Shown in pieces: positions 15,434-23,482 of a DNA stretch of 27,337 bases. The stretch's first letter is position 1, and each line of letters opens with the position of its first letter. The position numbers were made by a program, and so were the translations under genes. The notes beneath the pieces are model-generated. The model did not search any database. It was given only the letters and a program-made list of their open reading frames with translations, and was not told the origin of the DNA. Source of the DNA: Lonsdalea britannica (GTDB lineage Bacteria > Pseudomonadota > Gammaproteobacteria > Enterobacterales > Enterobacteriaceae); the NCBI RefSeq assembly GCF_946477055.1, contig NZ_CAMKXG010000011.1, positions 1 through 27,337 on the forward strand, read 5' to 3'.

Positions 15434-16591
15434 ATGAGCGCGGCGCTAATTCCCCACAGTAAACTCCCTTCTCTCGGCACGACGATCTTCACCCAGATGA
15501 GCGCGCTGGCGCAGAAGCATCAGGCGATCAACCTGTCGCAGGGCTTCCCTGATTTCGACGGTCCTCAGTATCTGCAGGAGCGTCTGGCCTATCACGTTAG
15601 CCAGGGGGCGAATCAGTACGCGCCGATGACCGGCGTCGCGCCGCTGCGACAGGCTATTGCGGAAAAAACCGCGCAGCTGTACGGCTGGAAACCGGATGTC
15701 GACCATGAAATCACGGTCACGGCTGGCGCGACGGAAGCCCTGTTCGCCGCCATCAGCGCGCTGGTGCGCCAGGGTGATGAAGTGATCTGCTTCGACCCGA
15801 GCTATGACTGCTATGCGCCAGCCATCGAATTGGCTGGCGGCATAGTGAAGCGTCTGGCGCTACAGCCCCCCGCTTTTCAGGTGGATTGGGCGCAGTTCGC
15901 CGAGCTGCTGAGCGATAAAACCCGGTTGGTGATCCTCAACACGCCGCACAACCCGTCCGCCACCGTCTGGCAAAAATCGGATTTCGACGCCCTGTGGCAG
16001 GCGATTGCGGAGCGCGAAATTTACGTGTTGAGCGATGAAGTGTACGAGCACATCTGCTTCGACTCGGAAGGTCATGCCAGCGTTCTGGCGCATCCCGAGC
16101 TTCGCCAGCGTGCGGTCGCCGTCTCGTCCTTCGGCAAAACGTTCCATATGACCGGCTGGAAAGTGGGCTACTGCGTGGCTCCCGCGCCTATCAGCGCCGA
16201 ACTACGCAAAATCCATCAATATCTGACGTTTGCCGTCAACACGCCTGCACAGCTGGCGATTGCCGATATGCTGCGGGAACACCCGGAACACTGGCGCGAA
16301 CTGCCTGATTTTTATCGGGCGCGACGAGATCGTTTCGTGAATGCGCTGTCGACCAGCCGCTTTGAGCTGTTGCCGTGTCAGGGCACCTACTTCCTGCTGG
16401 CGGACTACAAAGCGATTTCGACGCAGGATGACGTGAGCTTCTGCCGCTGGATGACCGAACATGTCGGCGTCGCCGCCATTCCGCTGTCGGTTTTCTGCGC
16501 AGACCCTTTCCCCCACACCTTGATTCGGCTATGTTTTGCCAAACAGGAATCAACGTTGGATGCTGCTGCGGAGCGCCTATGTCGACTTTAA
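15434..16591 (+). CDS. mtnE: Methionine (glutamine-dependent) aminotransferase YbdL/MtnE
   Basis: A 385-residue PLP aminotransferase of the class I/II fold, very close to E. coli YbdL (386). It transaminates 4-methylthio-2-oxobutyrate to methionine, the last salvage step, preferring glutamine-type donors. The PLP lysine is Lys235 in SSFGKTFHMTGWKVGY. INLSQGFPDFDGP, NTPHNPSATVW and SDEVYEHI are typical. MSAALIPHSKLPSLGTTIF at 15434 aligns with the E. coli start; an AGGAG lies 12 bases upstream, rather far, and the frame is open for 13 more codons. It shares an operon with mtnU, overlapping it by 13 bp. Confidence 0.95.
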   Translation: MSAALIPHSKLPSLGTTIFTQMSALAQKHQAINLSQGFPDFDGPQYLQERLAYHVSQGANQYAPMTGVAPLRQAIAEKTAQLYGWKPDVDHEITVTAGATEALFAAISALVRQGDEVICFDPSYDCYAPAIELAGGIVKRLALQPPAFQVDWAQFAELLSDKTRLVILNTPHNPSATVWQKSDFDALWQAIAEREIYVLSDEVYEHICFDSEGHASVLAHPELRQRAVAVSSFGKTFHMTGWKVGYCVAPAPISAELRKIHQYLTFAVNTPAQLAIADMLREHPEHWRELPDFYRARRDRFVNALSTSRFELLPCQGTYFLLADYKAISTQDDVSFCRWMTEHVGVAAIPLSVFCADPFPHTLIRLCFAKQESTLDAAAERLCRL

Positions 16592-17346
16592 AAATCACCC
16601 TACTGCAACAACCGCTGGCGTGGATGGATGGTCCCGCCAACCTGAGCCACTTCGACGCGTTATTGGAAAACATTACCGGACGCGACCTGATTCTGCTGCC
16701 GGAAATGTTCACCACCGGATTCGCAATGGAAGCCGCCGGACACAGTCTGGAACAGTCGGTCGTGGAAGCCTGGCTCTGCCAGTGGGCGCAGCGCACCAAT
16801 GCGCTCATCGGCGGCAGCGTGGCGGTGCAGACCCCGAAAGGGGCGGCGAACCGTTTTCTGTTCGCCGATCCGCACGGCACGCTGTACCGCTACGACAAGC
16901 GGCACCTGTTCCGCATGGCGAACGAACATCAGTATTATCAGGCAGGAAAGAAGAAGCTGGTGGTGGAGTGGCGCGGCTGGCGCATCATGCCGCTGGTCTG
17001 CTACGACCTGCGCTTCCCGGTCTGGGCGCGCAATCAGCAGGATTACGATCTGCTGCTGTATGTCGCCAACTGGCCGACGCCGCGCGCTCATCACTGGAAG
17101 ACGCTGCTGACGGCCCGTGCGATTGAAAATCAGAGCTATGTGGCGGGCTGTAACCGCGTCGGCACCGATAACAACGGCCATAGCTATCAGGGCGACAGCG
17201 TCATCCTCGATCCGCTCGGTCAGACGCTGGCCAGCGCCCCAGAGAATCAGCCCGCGCGGCTGGATGCGGAGCTATCGCTGGAAGCGCTGCAAGCCTATCG
17301 GGAAGCCTTCCCCGCCTGGCGCGACGCGGACGCATTCACCCTCTAG
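16579..17346 (+). CDS. mtnU: Omega-amidase / 2-oxoglutaramate amidase (YafV, MtnU)
   Basis: A 255-residue nitrilase-superfamily enzyme with the Glu-Lys-Cys triad at Glu42 (LLPEMFTTGF), Lys107 (YRYDKRHLF) and Cys141 (LVCYDLRFPVW). It hydrolyses 2-oxoglutaramate, the keto product of glutamine when MtnE uses glutamine as amino donor, to 2-oxoglutarate and ammonia, pulling the transamination forward. The ATG at 16579 lies inside the 3' end of mtnE in a different frame (13-bp overlap), with GGAG upstream, so the two are translationally coupled. This arrangement supports MtnE being a glutamine transaminase here. Confidence 0.93.
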   Translation: MSTLKITLLQQPLAWMDGPANLSHFDALLENITGRDLILLPEMFTTGFAMEAAGHSLEQSVVEAWLCQWAQRTNALIGGSVAVQTPKGAANRFLFADPHGTLYRYDKRHLFRMANEHQYYQAGKKKLVVEWRGWRIMPLVCYDLRFPVWARNQQDYDLLLYVANWPTPRAHHWKTLLTARAIENQSYVAGCNRVGTDNNGHSYQGDSVILDPLGQTLASAPENQPARLDAELSLEALQAYREAFPAWRDADAFTL

Positions 17347-17475
17347 TCAGCGCTACGCTGCTTGCTGCCTCATGATGTAAGTCAGCGCTTACACTGATGC
17401 AGCAAAGCCCTCGCCACCCGGCGACATGTCCGCCCCGCACACCGCCTGCGGAGAAGGCTTAACCTGCTCCGCGAG

Positions 17476-18744
17476 TCATCCTTTACGCATTGCGCCGACG
17501 TTCACCACCGTCAGCAATAACGCCTGCAACGCCTGCGCCACATCGTCAGTAAGCACTGACTCATCAGGATGATGGCTAATGCCGCCGCGACAGCGCACGA
17601 ACAGCATGCCTACCGGCCAACGTTCGGCGATGGCAATGGCGTCGTGGCCTGCGCCGCTCGGCAGCGACAGCCCCGTTCCCTGCACCGCCGTCACGGCGTC
17701 AGATAACGTCGCCTGCAGCTCGGCGTCACAGCGCGTCGCGGGAATACGATAATACTCCTCCGCGCTGAACTGACATCCGCGCAGCATGGCGATCTCCTTC
17801 GCCGCCGCCAGCAACCGGGTCAGCAATGTCTCCAGCGCCGTATCTTCCGGACCCCGAATATCCAGCGTCAGCCGCACCTCGCCGGGAATAACGTTGGCCG
17901 CGCCCGGCAAACACTGCAACGTCCCTACGGTTGCCACCAAATGCGGATCGCTCGACTGCGTCAGCGCTTCCACCTGCGTCATCCAGACCGCCGCGGCCGC
18001 CAGCGCATCCTGTCGTTGCCCCATCGGCACCGTGCCTGCATGACCGGCATGACCGACAAACGTACAGTTCAAGCGCCGCGCGCCGTTGATCGCCGTCACC
18101 ACACCCAGCGCCAGTCCCGCTTGCTCCAGACACGGCCCCTGTTCGATATGCAGCTCCAGATAGGCCAGAATATCGCTCGGCGACCGCGCCGCCTCTCCGA
18201 TCGCATCGGCGGACAAACCGGCCTGCGTCAGCGCGTGCGACACGGAAACGCCATCGGCGTCCTGACATTCCAGCCACACTGCAGGCCAGGTGCCGGTCAG
18301 TCCGCGACTGCCCAGCAGCGTGATGCCGAAGCGCGTGCCCTCCTCGTCGCCGAACCCCACGATCTCCAACGCCACCGGCAGCCGAATTTGACGTTGATGC
18401 AGGTAGCGAACGGTCTCCAACGCGCAGAGCACGCCCAACATCCCGTCGTAACGACCGGCATTGCGCACCGTGTCTAAATGCGAACCGAGCAGCAGCGCCG
18501 GGGCATGGGCCGTTTCGCCCTCGTAGCGGCCGCAAATATTGCCCACGCTATCCTGCCAGACACGCATTCCCGCCGCCCGCATCCACTCGCCCACCACCTG
18601 GTTGGCGCGCAGATGCTCTTTCGACAGGTAGACCCGCGTGAGTTGGCCTGCGCCTTCCGAAATCTCCGCCAGCGCATCGCAGCGATCCATAACCTGCCGC
18701 GCGGCGTCGAGCGCCTCGGCAGCCGTCATCGCCACGTGACTCAT
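17476..18744 (-). CDS. hpxK: Allantoate amidohydrolase
   Basis: A 422-residue M20-family (allantoate/N-carbamoyl-amino-acid amidohydrolase) enzyme. Metal ligands are seen at His89 in LLGSHLDTV, Asp100 in RYDGMLGVL, the Glu pair in GFGDEEGTRFG, His in LELHIEQGP and the late His in GISHHPDE. It hydrolyses allantoate, releasing ammonia and CO2 and yielding ureidoglycine, the substrate of HpxJ. The start at 18744 overlaps the hpxJ stop as ATGA. It is the last gene of the six-gene operon. A close relative acting on carbamoyl-beta-alanine cannot be excluded from sequence alone, but the HpxJ neighbour makes allantoate the best assignment. Confidence 0.9.
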   Translation of the reverse strand: MSHVAMTAAEALDAARQVMDRCDALAEISEGAGQLTRVYLSKEHLRANQVVGEWMRAAGMRVWQDSVGNICGRYEGETAHAPALLLGSHLDTVRNAGRYDGMLGVLCALETVRYLHQRQIRLPVALEIVGFGDEEGTRFGITLLGSRGLTGTWPAVWLECQDADGVSVSHALTQAGLSADAIGEAARSPSDILAYLELHIEQGPCLEQAGLALGVVTAINGARRLNCTFVGHAGHAGTVPMGQRQDALAAAAVWMTQVEALTQSSDPHLVATVGTLQCLPGAANVIPGEVRLTLDIRGPEDTALETLLTRLLAAAKEIAMLRGCQFSAEEYYRIPATRCDAELQATLSDAVTAVQGTGLSLPSGAGHDAIAIAERWPVGMLFVRCRGGISHHPDESVLTDDVAQALQALLLTVVNVGAMRKG

Positions 18745-19985
18745 GCGGACGCCTGCTGGCTGGCGTAGACATCCCATGCGGCCTGCAACGCCGCGCCCTG
18801 TACAGAGCGGAAGCCCAGACGGTTCAGTACCGCTTCCAGCGCGGTCAGCGTCTGCATGATGCAGTCTTTGCGCGCGTTGTAGCCCATCGTACCGATCCGC
18901 CAGATCTTGCCCTGCAACGGTCCAAAGGAGGTGCCGATCTCAATGGCGAAATCCTCCAGCAGCAGCTTACGCACGGCTTCACCGTGAATGCCCTCGGGGA
19001 TCGTCACACCCAAAACGTTGTTCATGCGATGCGCCGGATCGCCGTAAGCTTTCAGTCCCATCCCTTCGATCCCGGCCAACAGCGCCTGACCGTGCAGCGC
19101 ATGGCGAGCGATGCAGGTATCCAGCCCCTCTTCCAGAATAATGCGAGCGCACTCGCGGGCGGCGAACAGCATACTGGTCGCTTCGGTGTGGTGGTTTAAC
19201 CGCTCCGGCCCCCAGTAGTCCATGATCATGCCCAGATCGAAGTAGTTGGAGTACACCATCTCCTCATCGCCATCTTGATGATCGTCGGTGCGGATCCCCT
19301 GCTCCACGCACTTGCGCTGGCGGATCGCCGCTTCCATGCGCTCGCTGATCGTCACCGGCGAACTGCCGGACGGACCGCCAAGGCACTTTTGAAGTCCGGC
19401 GGATACGCCATCCAGACCCCAGGCATCGGTCTCCAGCGGGTTACCGCCGAATGACGCGGTGGCGTCGGTGTAAAACAGCACGCCATGACGTCGGCAGATG
19501 TCGCCAAGTTCGTCCAGCGGCTGGAGCATCGTCGTCGAGGTGTCTCCCTGCACGGTCAACAGCAGACGCGGTTTGACCCGCTTCACGGCCTCTTCGATGC
19601 GGTCAGGCGTGAATACTTCGCCCCACGGCGCTTCAATCGTATGCACCTCGGCGCGGCAGCGACGGGCAATCTCACACAGCAGATGACCAAAGCGACCAAA
19701 CACCGGAACCAGCACGCGATCGCCGGGGCGGATCGCAGAAACCAAAACGGCTTCGATCCCGGAACGCGACGTGCCGTCCACCAGCATCGTCCAGCGGTTT
19801 TCGGTACGAAACAGCTGCCGGTATAGCGCCATGACCTGATTCATGTAGCCGGTCATCACCGGATCGTACTGGCCAATCAACTGACTGGACATCGCCCGGA
19901 GCACGCGCGGATCGGCGTTAATCGGGCCCGGCCCCATCAGCAGACGATGAGGCGGATTAATTTGGGCGAACAGTTCGCTTTGCAT
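18741..19985 (-). CDS. hpxJ: Ureidoglycine-glyoxylate aminotransferase
   Basis: A 414-residue class V PLP aminotransferase resembling Klebsiella HpxJ (UGXT) and related to alanine-glyoxylate aminotransferases. LLMGPGPINADPRVLRAM opens the domain, LVDGTSRSGIEA and YTDATASFGGNPL bind PLP, and Lys200 in SAGLQKCLGGPSG forms the Schiff base. GTSFGPLQGKIWRIGTMGYNA is the C-terminal substrate region. It transfers the amino group of unstable ureidoglycine to glyoxylate, giving glycine and oxalurate. CAGGAG lies nine bases before the ATG. Its gene follows the transporter ATPase by 81 bases and overlaps hpxK. Confidence 0.92.
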   Translation of the reverse strand: MQSELFAQINPPHRLLMGPGPINADPRVLRAMSSQLIGQYDPVMTGYMNQVMALYRQLFRTENRWTMLVDGTSRSGIEAVLVSAIRPGDRVLVPVFGRFGHLLCEIARRCRAEVHTIEAPWGEVFTPDRIEEAVKRVKPRLLLTVQGDTSTTMLQPLDELGDICRRHGVLFYTDATASFGGNPLETDAWGLDGVSAGLQKCLGGPSGSSPVTISERMEAAIRQRKCVEQGIRTDDHQDGDEEMVYSNYFDLGMIMDYWGPERLNHHTEATSMLFAARECARIILEEGLDTCIARHALHGQALLAGIEGMGLKAYGDPAHRMNNVLGVTIPEGIHGEAVRKLLLEDFAIEIGTSFGPLQGKIWRIGTMGYNARKDCIMQTLTALEAVLNRLGFRSVQGAALQAAWDVYASQQASA

Positions 19986-20066
19986 AGTGGTTAACTCCTG
20001 ATGTCCTTAATTCATGGTGTGCGTTGACGCGCCGGACGGAGAACAACGTACCGGCTGCGCCGCGCG

Positions 20067-20810
20067 TCAGGCTTCGGTCAGCCCGCGCACGGAGGCAATA
20101 AACTGTTTCAGTTCCGGGGTCTGCGGCTGGGCGAACAGGCGGGACCCTTCGCCCTGTTCCCACACTTTGCCCTGATGCATAAACACCACGCGGTCGCCGA
20201 CTTCGCGGGCGAAGTTCATTTCGTGGGTGACCAGAATCAGCGTCATGCCCTCCGCCGCCAGCTGTTCCAGCACTTTGAGCACTTCGCCCACCAGCTCCGG
20301 GTCTAACGCCGAGGTGATTTCATCGCACAACAGCACCTTCGGATTCATCGCCAGCGCGCGGGCGATGGCGACGCGCTGCTGCTGGCCGCCGGACAGATTG
20401 GCGGGATAGTAGTTTCGCCGTTCGCCCAGTCCGACTTTATCCAGCATCTGCTCGCCCAGACTGCGGCACTCCGCCGCGCTTTTGCCCAGCACCAACCGGG
20501 GCGCCAGCATCACGTTTTCCAACGCGGTCATGTGCGGGAACAGATTGAAATTTTGGAAAATCATGCCGACGGAACGGCTGATTTCACGCGCCTGAGACTC
20601 GCGGTCGGTAATCGTCATTCCGCCCAGCTTGATGCTGCCTTCCTGATAACCTTCCAGACCGTTGACGCAGCGCAGCAGCGTACTTTTTCCCGAGCCGCTG
20701 CGCCCGATGATGGAGATCACTTCGCCCATCTCGACGTCCAGGTCCACGCCCTTTAACACGTGGTTTTGACCGTAAAACTTATGAACCTGATTAATGGTGA
20801 TGAGCGGCAT
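20067..20810 (-). CDS. Polar amino-acid-type ABC transporter, ATP-binding protein
   Basis: A 247-residue ATPase of the GlnQ/HisP type. The Walker A motif is IIGRSGSGKST (residues 35-44), the Q-loop is IFQNFNLFPHMT, the signature is NLSGGQQQRVAIARAL, Walker B is VLLCDEITSALDP, and the switch His lies in LVTHEMNF. The start at 20810 (MPLITINQVHKFYG) lies within the 3' end of the upstream permease gene, a 20-bp overlap. It powers uptake by the two permeases and the binding protein upstream. Position in the operon corresponds to one of hpxF-I of Klebsiella, an inference from gene order; I do not assign the letter. Confidence 0.92.
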   Translation of the reverse strand: MPLITINQVHKFYGQNHVLKGVDLDVEMGEVISIIGRSGSGKSTLLRCVNGLEGYQEGSIKLGGMTITDRESQAREISRSVGMIFQNFNLFPHMTALENVMLAPRLVLGKSAAECRSLGEQMLDKVGLGERRNYYPANLSGGQQQRVAIARALAMNPKVLLCDEITSALDPELVGEVLKVLEQLAAEGMTLILVTHEMNFAREVGDRVVFMHQGKVWEQGEGSRLFAQPQTPELKQFIASVRGLTEA

Positions 20811-21447
20811 TGAATTTCTTCTCCAGATAGCGGCTGTAGTAAGACAGCGGGTAGCACAGCAGGAAGTAGCCGAGCGCCACCAGCCCAAACACCTTGAAGG
20901 GCTGATAGGTGACGTTGTTCAGCATGGTTCCGGCCTTGGTCAGCTCGACAAAGCCGATGATGGACGCCAGCGCCGTGCCCTTGATCACCTGCACCGAAAA
21001 GCCGACCGTCGGGGCAATGGCGATGCGCATCGCCTGCGGCGCGACGACCCGGCTCAAGGTTTGCCAAAAGCTCAGTCCCAGACAGCGCGAGGCTTCCCAC
21101 TGGCCGCGCGGCAGCGCCAGTACGCTGCCGTGCCAGATATCCACCAGAAACGCGCTGGTGAACAGCGTCAGCGCCAGCGCGGCGGCCACCCACGGACTAA
21201 CGTCAATGCCGAACAGACCCAGACCAAAGAAGGCGAGGAACAGCTGCATCAGCAGCGGCGTGCCTTGAAACAGATTGGCGTAAGCGCGGGTCAACCGCAG
21301 CGGCCAGGGACGGCGGGTCAGACGCAGCAGCAACAGCGGTAACGTCACCAGCGCCCCACCGAAGAACGCGGTCAGCGACAGCAACACCGTCCAGCGCCCC
21401 GCCAGCAGCAGGTTGCGCACTATATCCCAGTCGGTAAAGTTCATCAT
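20791..21447 (-). CDS. Polar amino-acid-type ABC transporter, permease 2
   Basis: A 218-residue inner-membrane permease of the HisMQ/GlnP family, with about five hydrophobic segments (for example LLAGRWTVLLSLTAFFGG and VAAALALTLFTSAFLV). The EAA loop that contacts the ATPase is QWEASRCLGLSFWQTLSRVV. It pairs with permease 1 as a heterodimer. Start ATG at 21447 overlaps the stop of permease 1 as ATGATGA; a second ATG follows immediately. The substrate is probably a ureide such as allantoate or allantoin, inferred from HpxJK in the same operon. Confidence 0.9.
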   Translation of the reverse strand: MMNFTDWDIVRNLLLAGRWTVLLSLTAFFGGALVTLPLLLLRLTRRPWPLRLTRAYANLFQGTPLLMQLFLAFFGLGLFGIDVSPWVAAALALTLFTSAFLVDIWHGSVLALPRGQWEASRCLGLSFWQTLSRVVAPQAMRIAIAPTVGFSVQVIKGTALASIIGFVELTKAGTMLNNVTYQPFKVFGLVALGYFLLCYPLSYYSRYLEKKFNAAHHH

Positions 21448-22112
21448 GCGCCCTGCGTTCCCAGAAAACGTCGCCCTAACATCATCAGCAGTTGACGCAT
21501 CAGCAGCGACAACGCCAGATACAGGAGCGTAGTGACCAGATACACCTCAAAGCTTAAGAAGGTGCGAGATTGGATGAGGTTGGCGGCGAACGTCAGCTCT
21601 TCGTACGACACCTGCGACACCACCGAGGAGCCGAGCATCACGATGATGCACTGACTGACCAACGCCGGATAAATCCGTTGCAGCGCAGGCGGCAAAATCA
21701 CCCGCAGAAACGTCTGCGTGCGCGTCAATCCCAGCACCCGGCAGGCTTCCCACTGCCCTTTCGGCGTCACCTGAATGCCCGCGCGGATGATCTCGGTGCT
21801 GTAGGCCCCGAGATTCACCAGCATGGCGATCAGCGCCGCCTCGCCTGCGGTTAATTTCAGCCCCAACCCCGGCAGGCCGAACACGATAAAGAACAGCTGC
21901 ACCACGAACGGCGTATTGCGAATCGCTTCGACGTAAACGCCCCACAGCCCGCTCAACACGTTCGGCTTGCCGCTGCGCAACGCGGCGCCGCAGATGCCGA
22001 TGGCGATGCCGCCGACCGTGGCGAGCACCGTCAGTTGCACGGTGACCCACAGACCGGCCAGCATGTCCGGCCAGTAAGGCCACAGCGAGGCGAAATCAAG
22101 CTGATAGGTCAT
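21444..22112 (-). CDS. Polar amino-acid-type ABC transporter, permease 1
   Basis: A 222-residue permease of the same family as its neighbour but clearly diverged. It has hydrophobic segments such as VTVQLTVLATVGGIAIGI and VVQLFFIVFGLPGLGL. The EAA loop is QWEACRVLGLTRTQTFLRVI with following LPPALQRIYPAL. ATG at 22112, nine bases after the binding-protein stop, with GAGGG overlapping that junction. It forms the membrane channel with permease 2. Confidence 0.9.
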   Translation of the reverse strand: MTYQLDFASLWPYWPDMLAGLWVTVQLTVLATVGGIAIGICGAALRSGKPNVLSGLWGVYVEAIRNTPFVVQLFFIVFGLPGLGLKLTAGEAALIAMLVNLGAYSTEIIRAGIQVTPKGQWEACRVLGLTRTQTFLRVILPPALQRIYPALVSQCIIVMLGSSVVSQVSYEELTFAANLIQSRTFLSFEVYLVTTLLYLALSLLMRQLLMMLGRRFLGTQGA

Positions 22113-22121
22113 GCGTTACCC

Positions 22122-22913
22122 TCACGCGCCCAGATTGGCGGGCAGCGGCGCCTTCAGCCACTTCTGCGACAGGCCATTCAGCGTATTGTCTTTTACCGCC
22201 TTTTCGATCAGCGCATTGACCTTCTCTTTCAAGGCGGGTTCGTCTTTTTTCAGGCCGATAAAGCACGGCGAATCTTTCAGCATGAATTTCGCCACCGGCG
22301 CTTTCGTCGGATTCTGCGCAGCGATGGCCGCGACCACCAGGTTGCCGGTCGCAATGTACTGCACCTGTCCGGACAGATAAGCCGACAGCGTGGTGTTATT
22401 GTCTTCGTAGCGTTTCAGCTGCGCCTCTTTCGGCGCGAGGTCGGTCAGCACCATATCTTCCACCGCGCCGCGAGTGACGCCCACGCTTTTGCCCGCCAGC
22501 GCCTGAGGATTGCTCAGGTCGCCGTCTTTCGGTCCGAACACGCCCAGGAAGAACGGCGCGTAGGCACGGCTAAAGTCGATCACCTTTTCGCGCTCGGCGT
22601 TTTTACCCAGGCTGGAGATCACCAGATCTACCTTATTGGTTTGCAGATAAGGCACGCGGTTGGCGCTGCTCACGGGCACCAACTGCAACTTTAGTTTCAT
22701 CTCGCTGGCCAGATAGCGCGCCATGTCGATATCGTAGCCCTGCGGCTGAAGGTCCGTGCCGACTGAGCCAAACGGCGGGAAGTCCTGCGGCACGGCGACG
22801 CGCAGTACGCCTCGTTTTTCAATGTCTTGCAGCTGGTCAGCCAGGGCATGGCCGGCCTGTACGAAAAACAGTGCCGCGCTGATCACGGCCAAGAAACCTT
22901 TTCGGATATTCAT
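22122..22913 (-). CDS. Periplasmic solute-binding protein of the ABC transporter
   Basis: A 263-residue SBP_bac_3 family protein. Residues 1-25 form a Sec signal peptide (MNIRKG, core FLAVISAALFFVQAG, cleavage after GHALA). The mature part shows the family order: IEKRGVLRVAVPQDFPPFGS, PQGYDIDMARYLASEM, NKVDLVISSLGKNAEREKVI, LAGKSVGVTRGAVED and a C-terminal WLKAPLP. It captures the substrate for the two permeases; family members usually bind amino acids, so the ureide ligand is inferred from the operon. It is the first gene of the operon and is preceded by a sigma-54 type promoter, two NtrC-like sites and a candidate repressor operator. CAGGAGCAGAGCG precedes the ATG. Confidence 0.92.
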   Translation of the reverse strand: MNIRKGFLAVISAALFFVQAGHALADQLQDIEKRGVLRVAVPQDFPPFGSVGTDLQPQGYDIDMARYLASEMKLKLQLVPVSSANRVPYLQTNKVDLVISSLGKNAEREKVIDFSRAYAPFFLGVFGPKDGDLSNPQALAGKSVGVTRGAVEDMVLTDLAPKEAQLKRYEDNNTTLSAYLSGQVQYIATGNLVVAAIAAQNPTKAPVAKFMLKDSPCFIGLKKDEPALKEKVNALIEKAVKDNTLNGLSQKWLKAPLPANLGA

Positions 22914-22937
22914 CGCTCTGCTCCTGGTTCGCCAATT

Positions 22938-22953
22938 TGAAACAAAAGATTCT
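22938..22953. promoter_or_regulatory. Second, weaker candidate HpxU site
   Basis: TGAAAC-AAAA-GATTCT matches the ideal palindrome TGAAAC-N4-GTTTCA in the whole left arm and four of six bases of the right arm. It begins 29 bp from the stronger site at 22967-22982, about three helical turns, in the leader of the transporter operon. Confidence 0.35.
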
Positions 22954-22966
22954 TAATAAATGATAG

Positions 22967-22982
22967 TGAAACTATCGTTACA
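22967..22982. promoter_or_regulatory. Candidate HpxU operator at the transporter operon
   Basis: TGAAAC-TATC-GTTACA overlaps the expected transcription start (near 22981) of the sigma-54 promoter. The same arms occur in front of hpxU at 24332-24347. It is a near palindrome of TGAAAC-N4-GTTTCA, the kind of site RpiR-family regulators bind. A nested palindrome GATAGT-GAA-ACTATC covers 22962-22976. Confidence 0.55.
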
Positions 22983-22990
22983 AATCAGTG

Positions 22991-23007
22991 AGCAAAATAT
23001 ATGCCAA
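22991..23007 (-). promoter_or_regulatory. Sigma-54 (RpoN) promoter of the transporter-hpxJK operon
   Basis: On the minus strand the sequence TTGGCATATATTTTGCT has GG at -24 (23004-23005) and GC at -12 (22992-22993), exactly ten bases apart, with TTGGCA and TTTTGCT matching the consensus TTGGCAC-N5-TTGCT except one base. Transcription would start near 22981, giving a leader of about 68 bases before the binding-protein gene. NtrC-like sites lie 140-190 bp upstream. Confidence 0.78.
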
Positions 23008-23147
23008 TAATGAGATGATGAAACCGGGGGAACTTGCGTCAGAAAAAAGCGCGGGCAATCCTTGAGATAAGCCTTTTCTCAGATGAAGCGGAGAAAATCA
23101 TCGCGCAGAACGGCAAGTATTAAACGGAGACGGGGCCTCGACATGAT

Positions 23148-23181
23148 GCACCAATGAGGAGCAATAGCACTATTGTGGTGC
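23148..23181. promoter_or_regulatory. Tandem NtrC-like binding sites
   Basis: GCACCAATGAGGAGC (23148-23162) and GCACTATTGTGGTGC (23167-23181) fit the NtrC pattern GCAC-N7-GTGC, the second perfectly and the first with one mismatch in its right arm. Their centres are 19 bp apart, at about -174 and -193 of the sigma-54 start. This is an enhancer arrangement for nitrogen-limitation control. Confidence 0.75.
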
Positions 23182-23482
23182 TGAAGACCGGCACATCGCT
23201 GAGCGCTACCGGCATTGATTCGGCATGTGTTCACAAGCGCCCGCCACGCTCTTCAAGGTAAACGGCAATCGCCCATATCGACGACGTTCAGGCCGATGAC
23301 GTCTGGGATTCGGGTTCGTGAGATAAACCGATAATTCTGATGTGGCAAGGGCAGACGCGCGAGATCACCCGGTGAATTGGAGGCCGCGAAAGCCGAAAGC
23401 GAGAAATACCCACGCTCGGATTCGGCAAACTCGGGCAGGACGGGCGAACCGGCCGTGTTTCCCCGCAAGGGCTAAGCTTCGC

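Larger units (their letters stand above)
22914..23482. other. Control region upstream of the transporter-hpxJK operon
   Basis: A 569-base interval without a convincing gene. From the operon outwards it contains two TGAAAC-type motifs (22938 and 22967), a sigma-54 promoter (22991-23007), and tandem NtrC-like sites (23148-23181). The remainder, 23182-23482, holds only a short unconvincing minus-strand frame (23253-23468) and the 3' flank of hpxU. Confidence 0.6.

Noticed and set aside
17377..17392. GTAAG-TCAGCG-CTTAC as a terminator between mtnU and hpxK
   Set aside because: The stem is only five base pairs with no T tract; it is noted but not supported as a terminator.
23253..23468. 71-codon minus-strand frame as a gene
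   Set aside because: No ribosome-binding site, no recognisable family, and composition like non-coding DNA.
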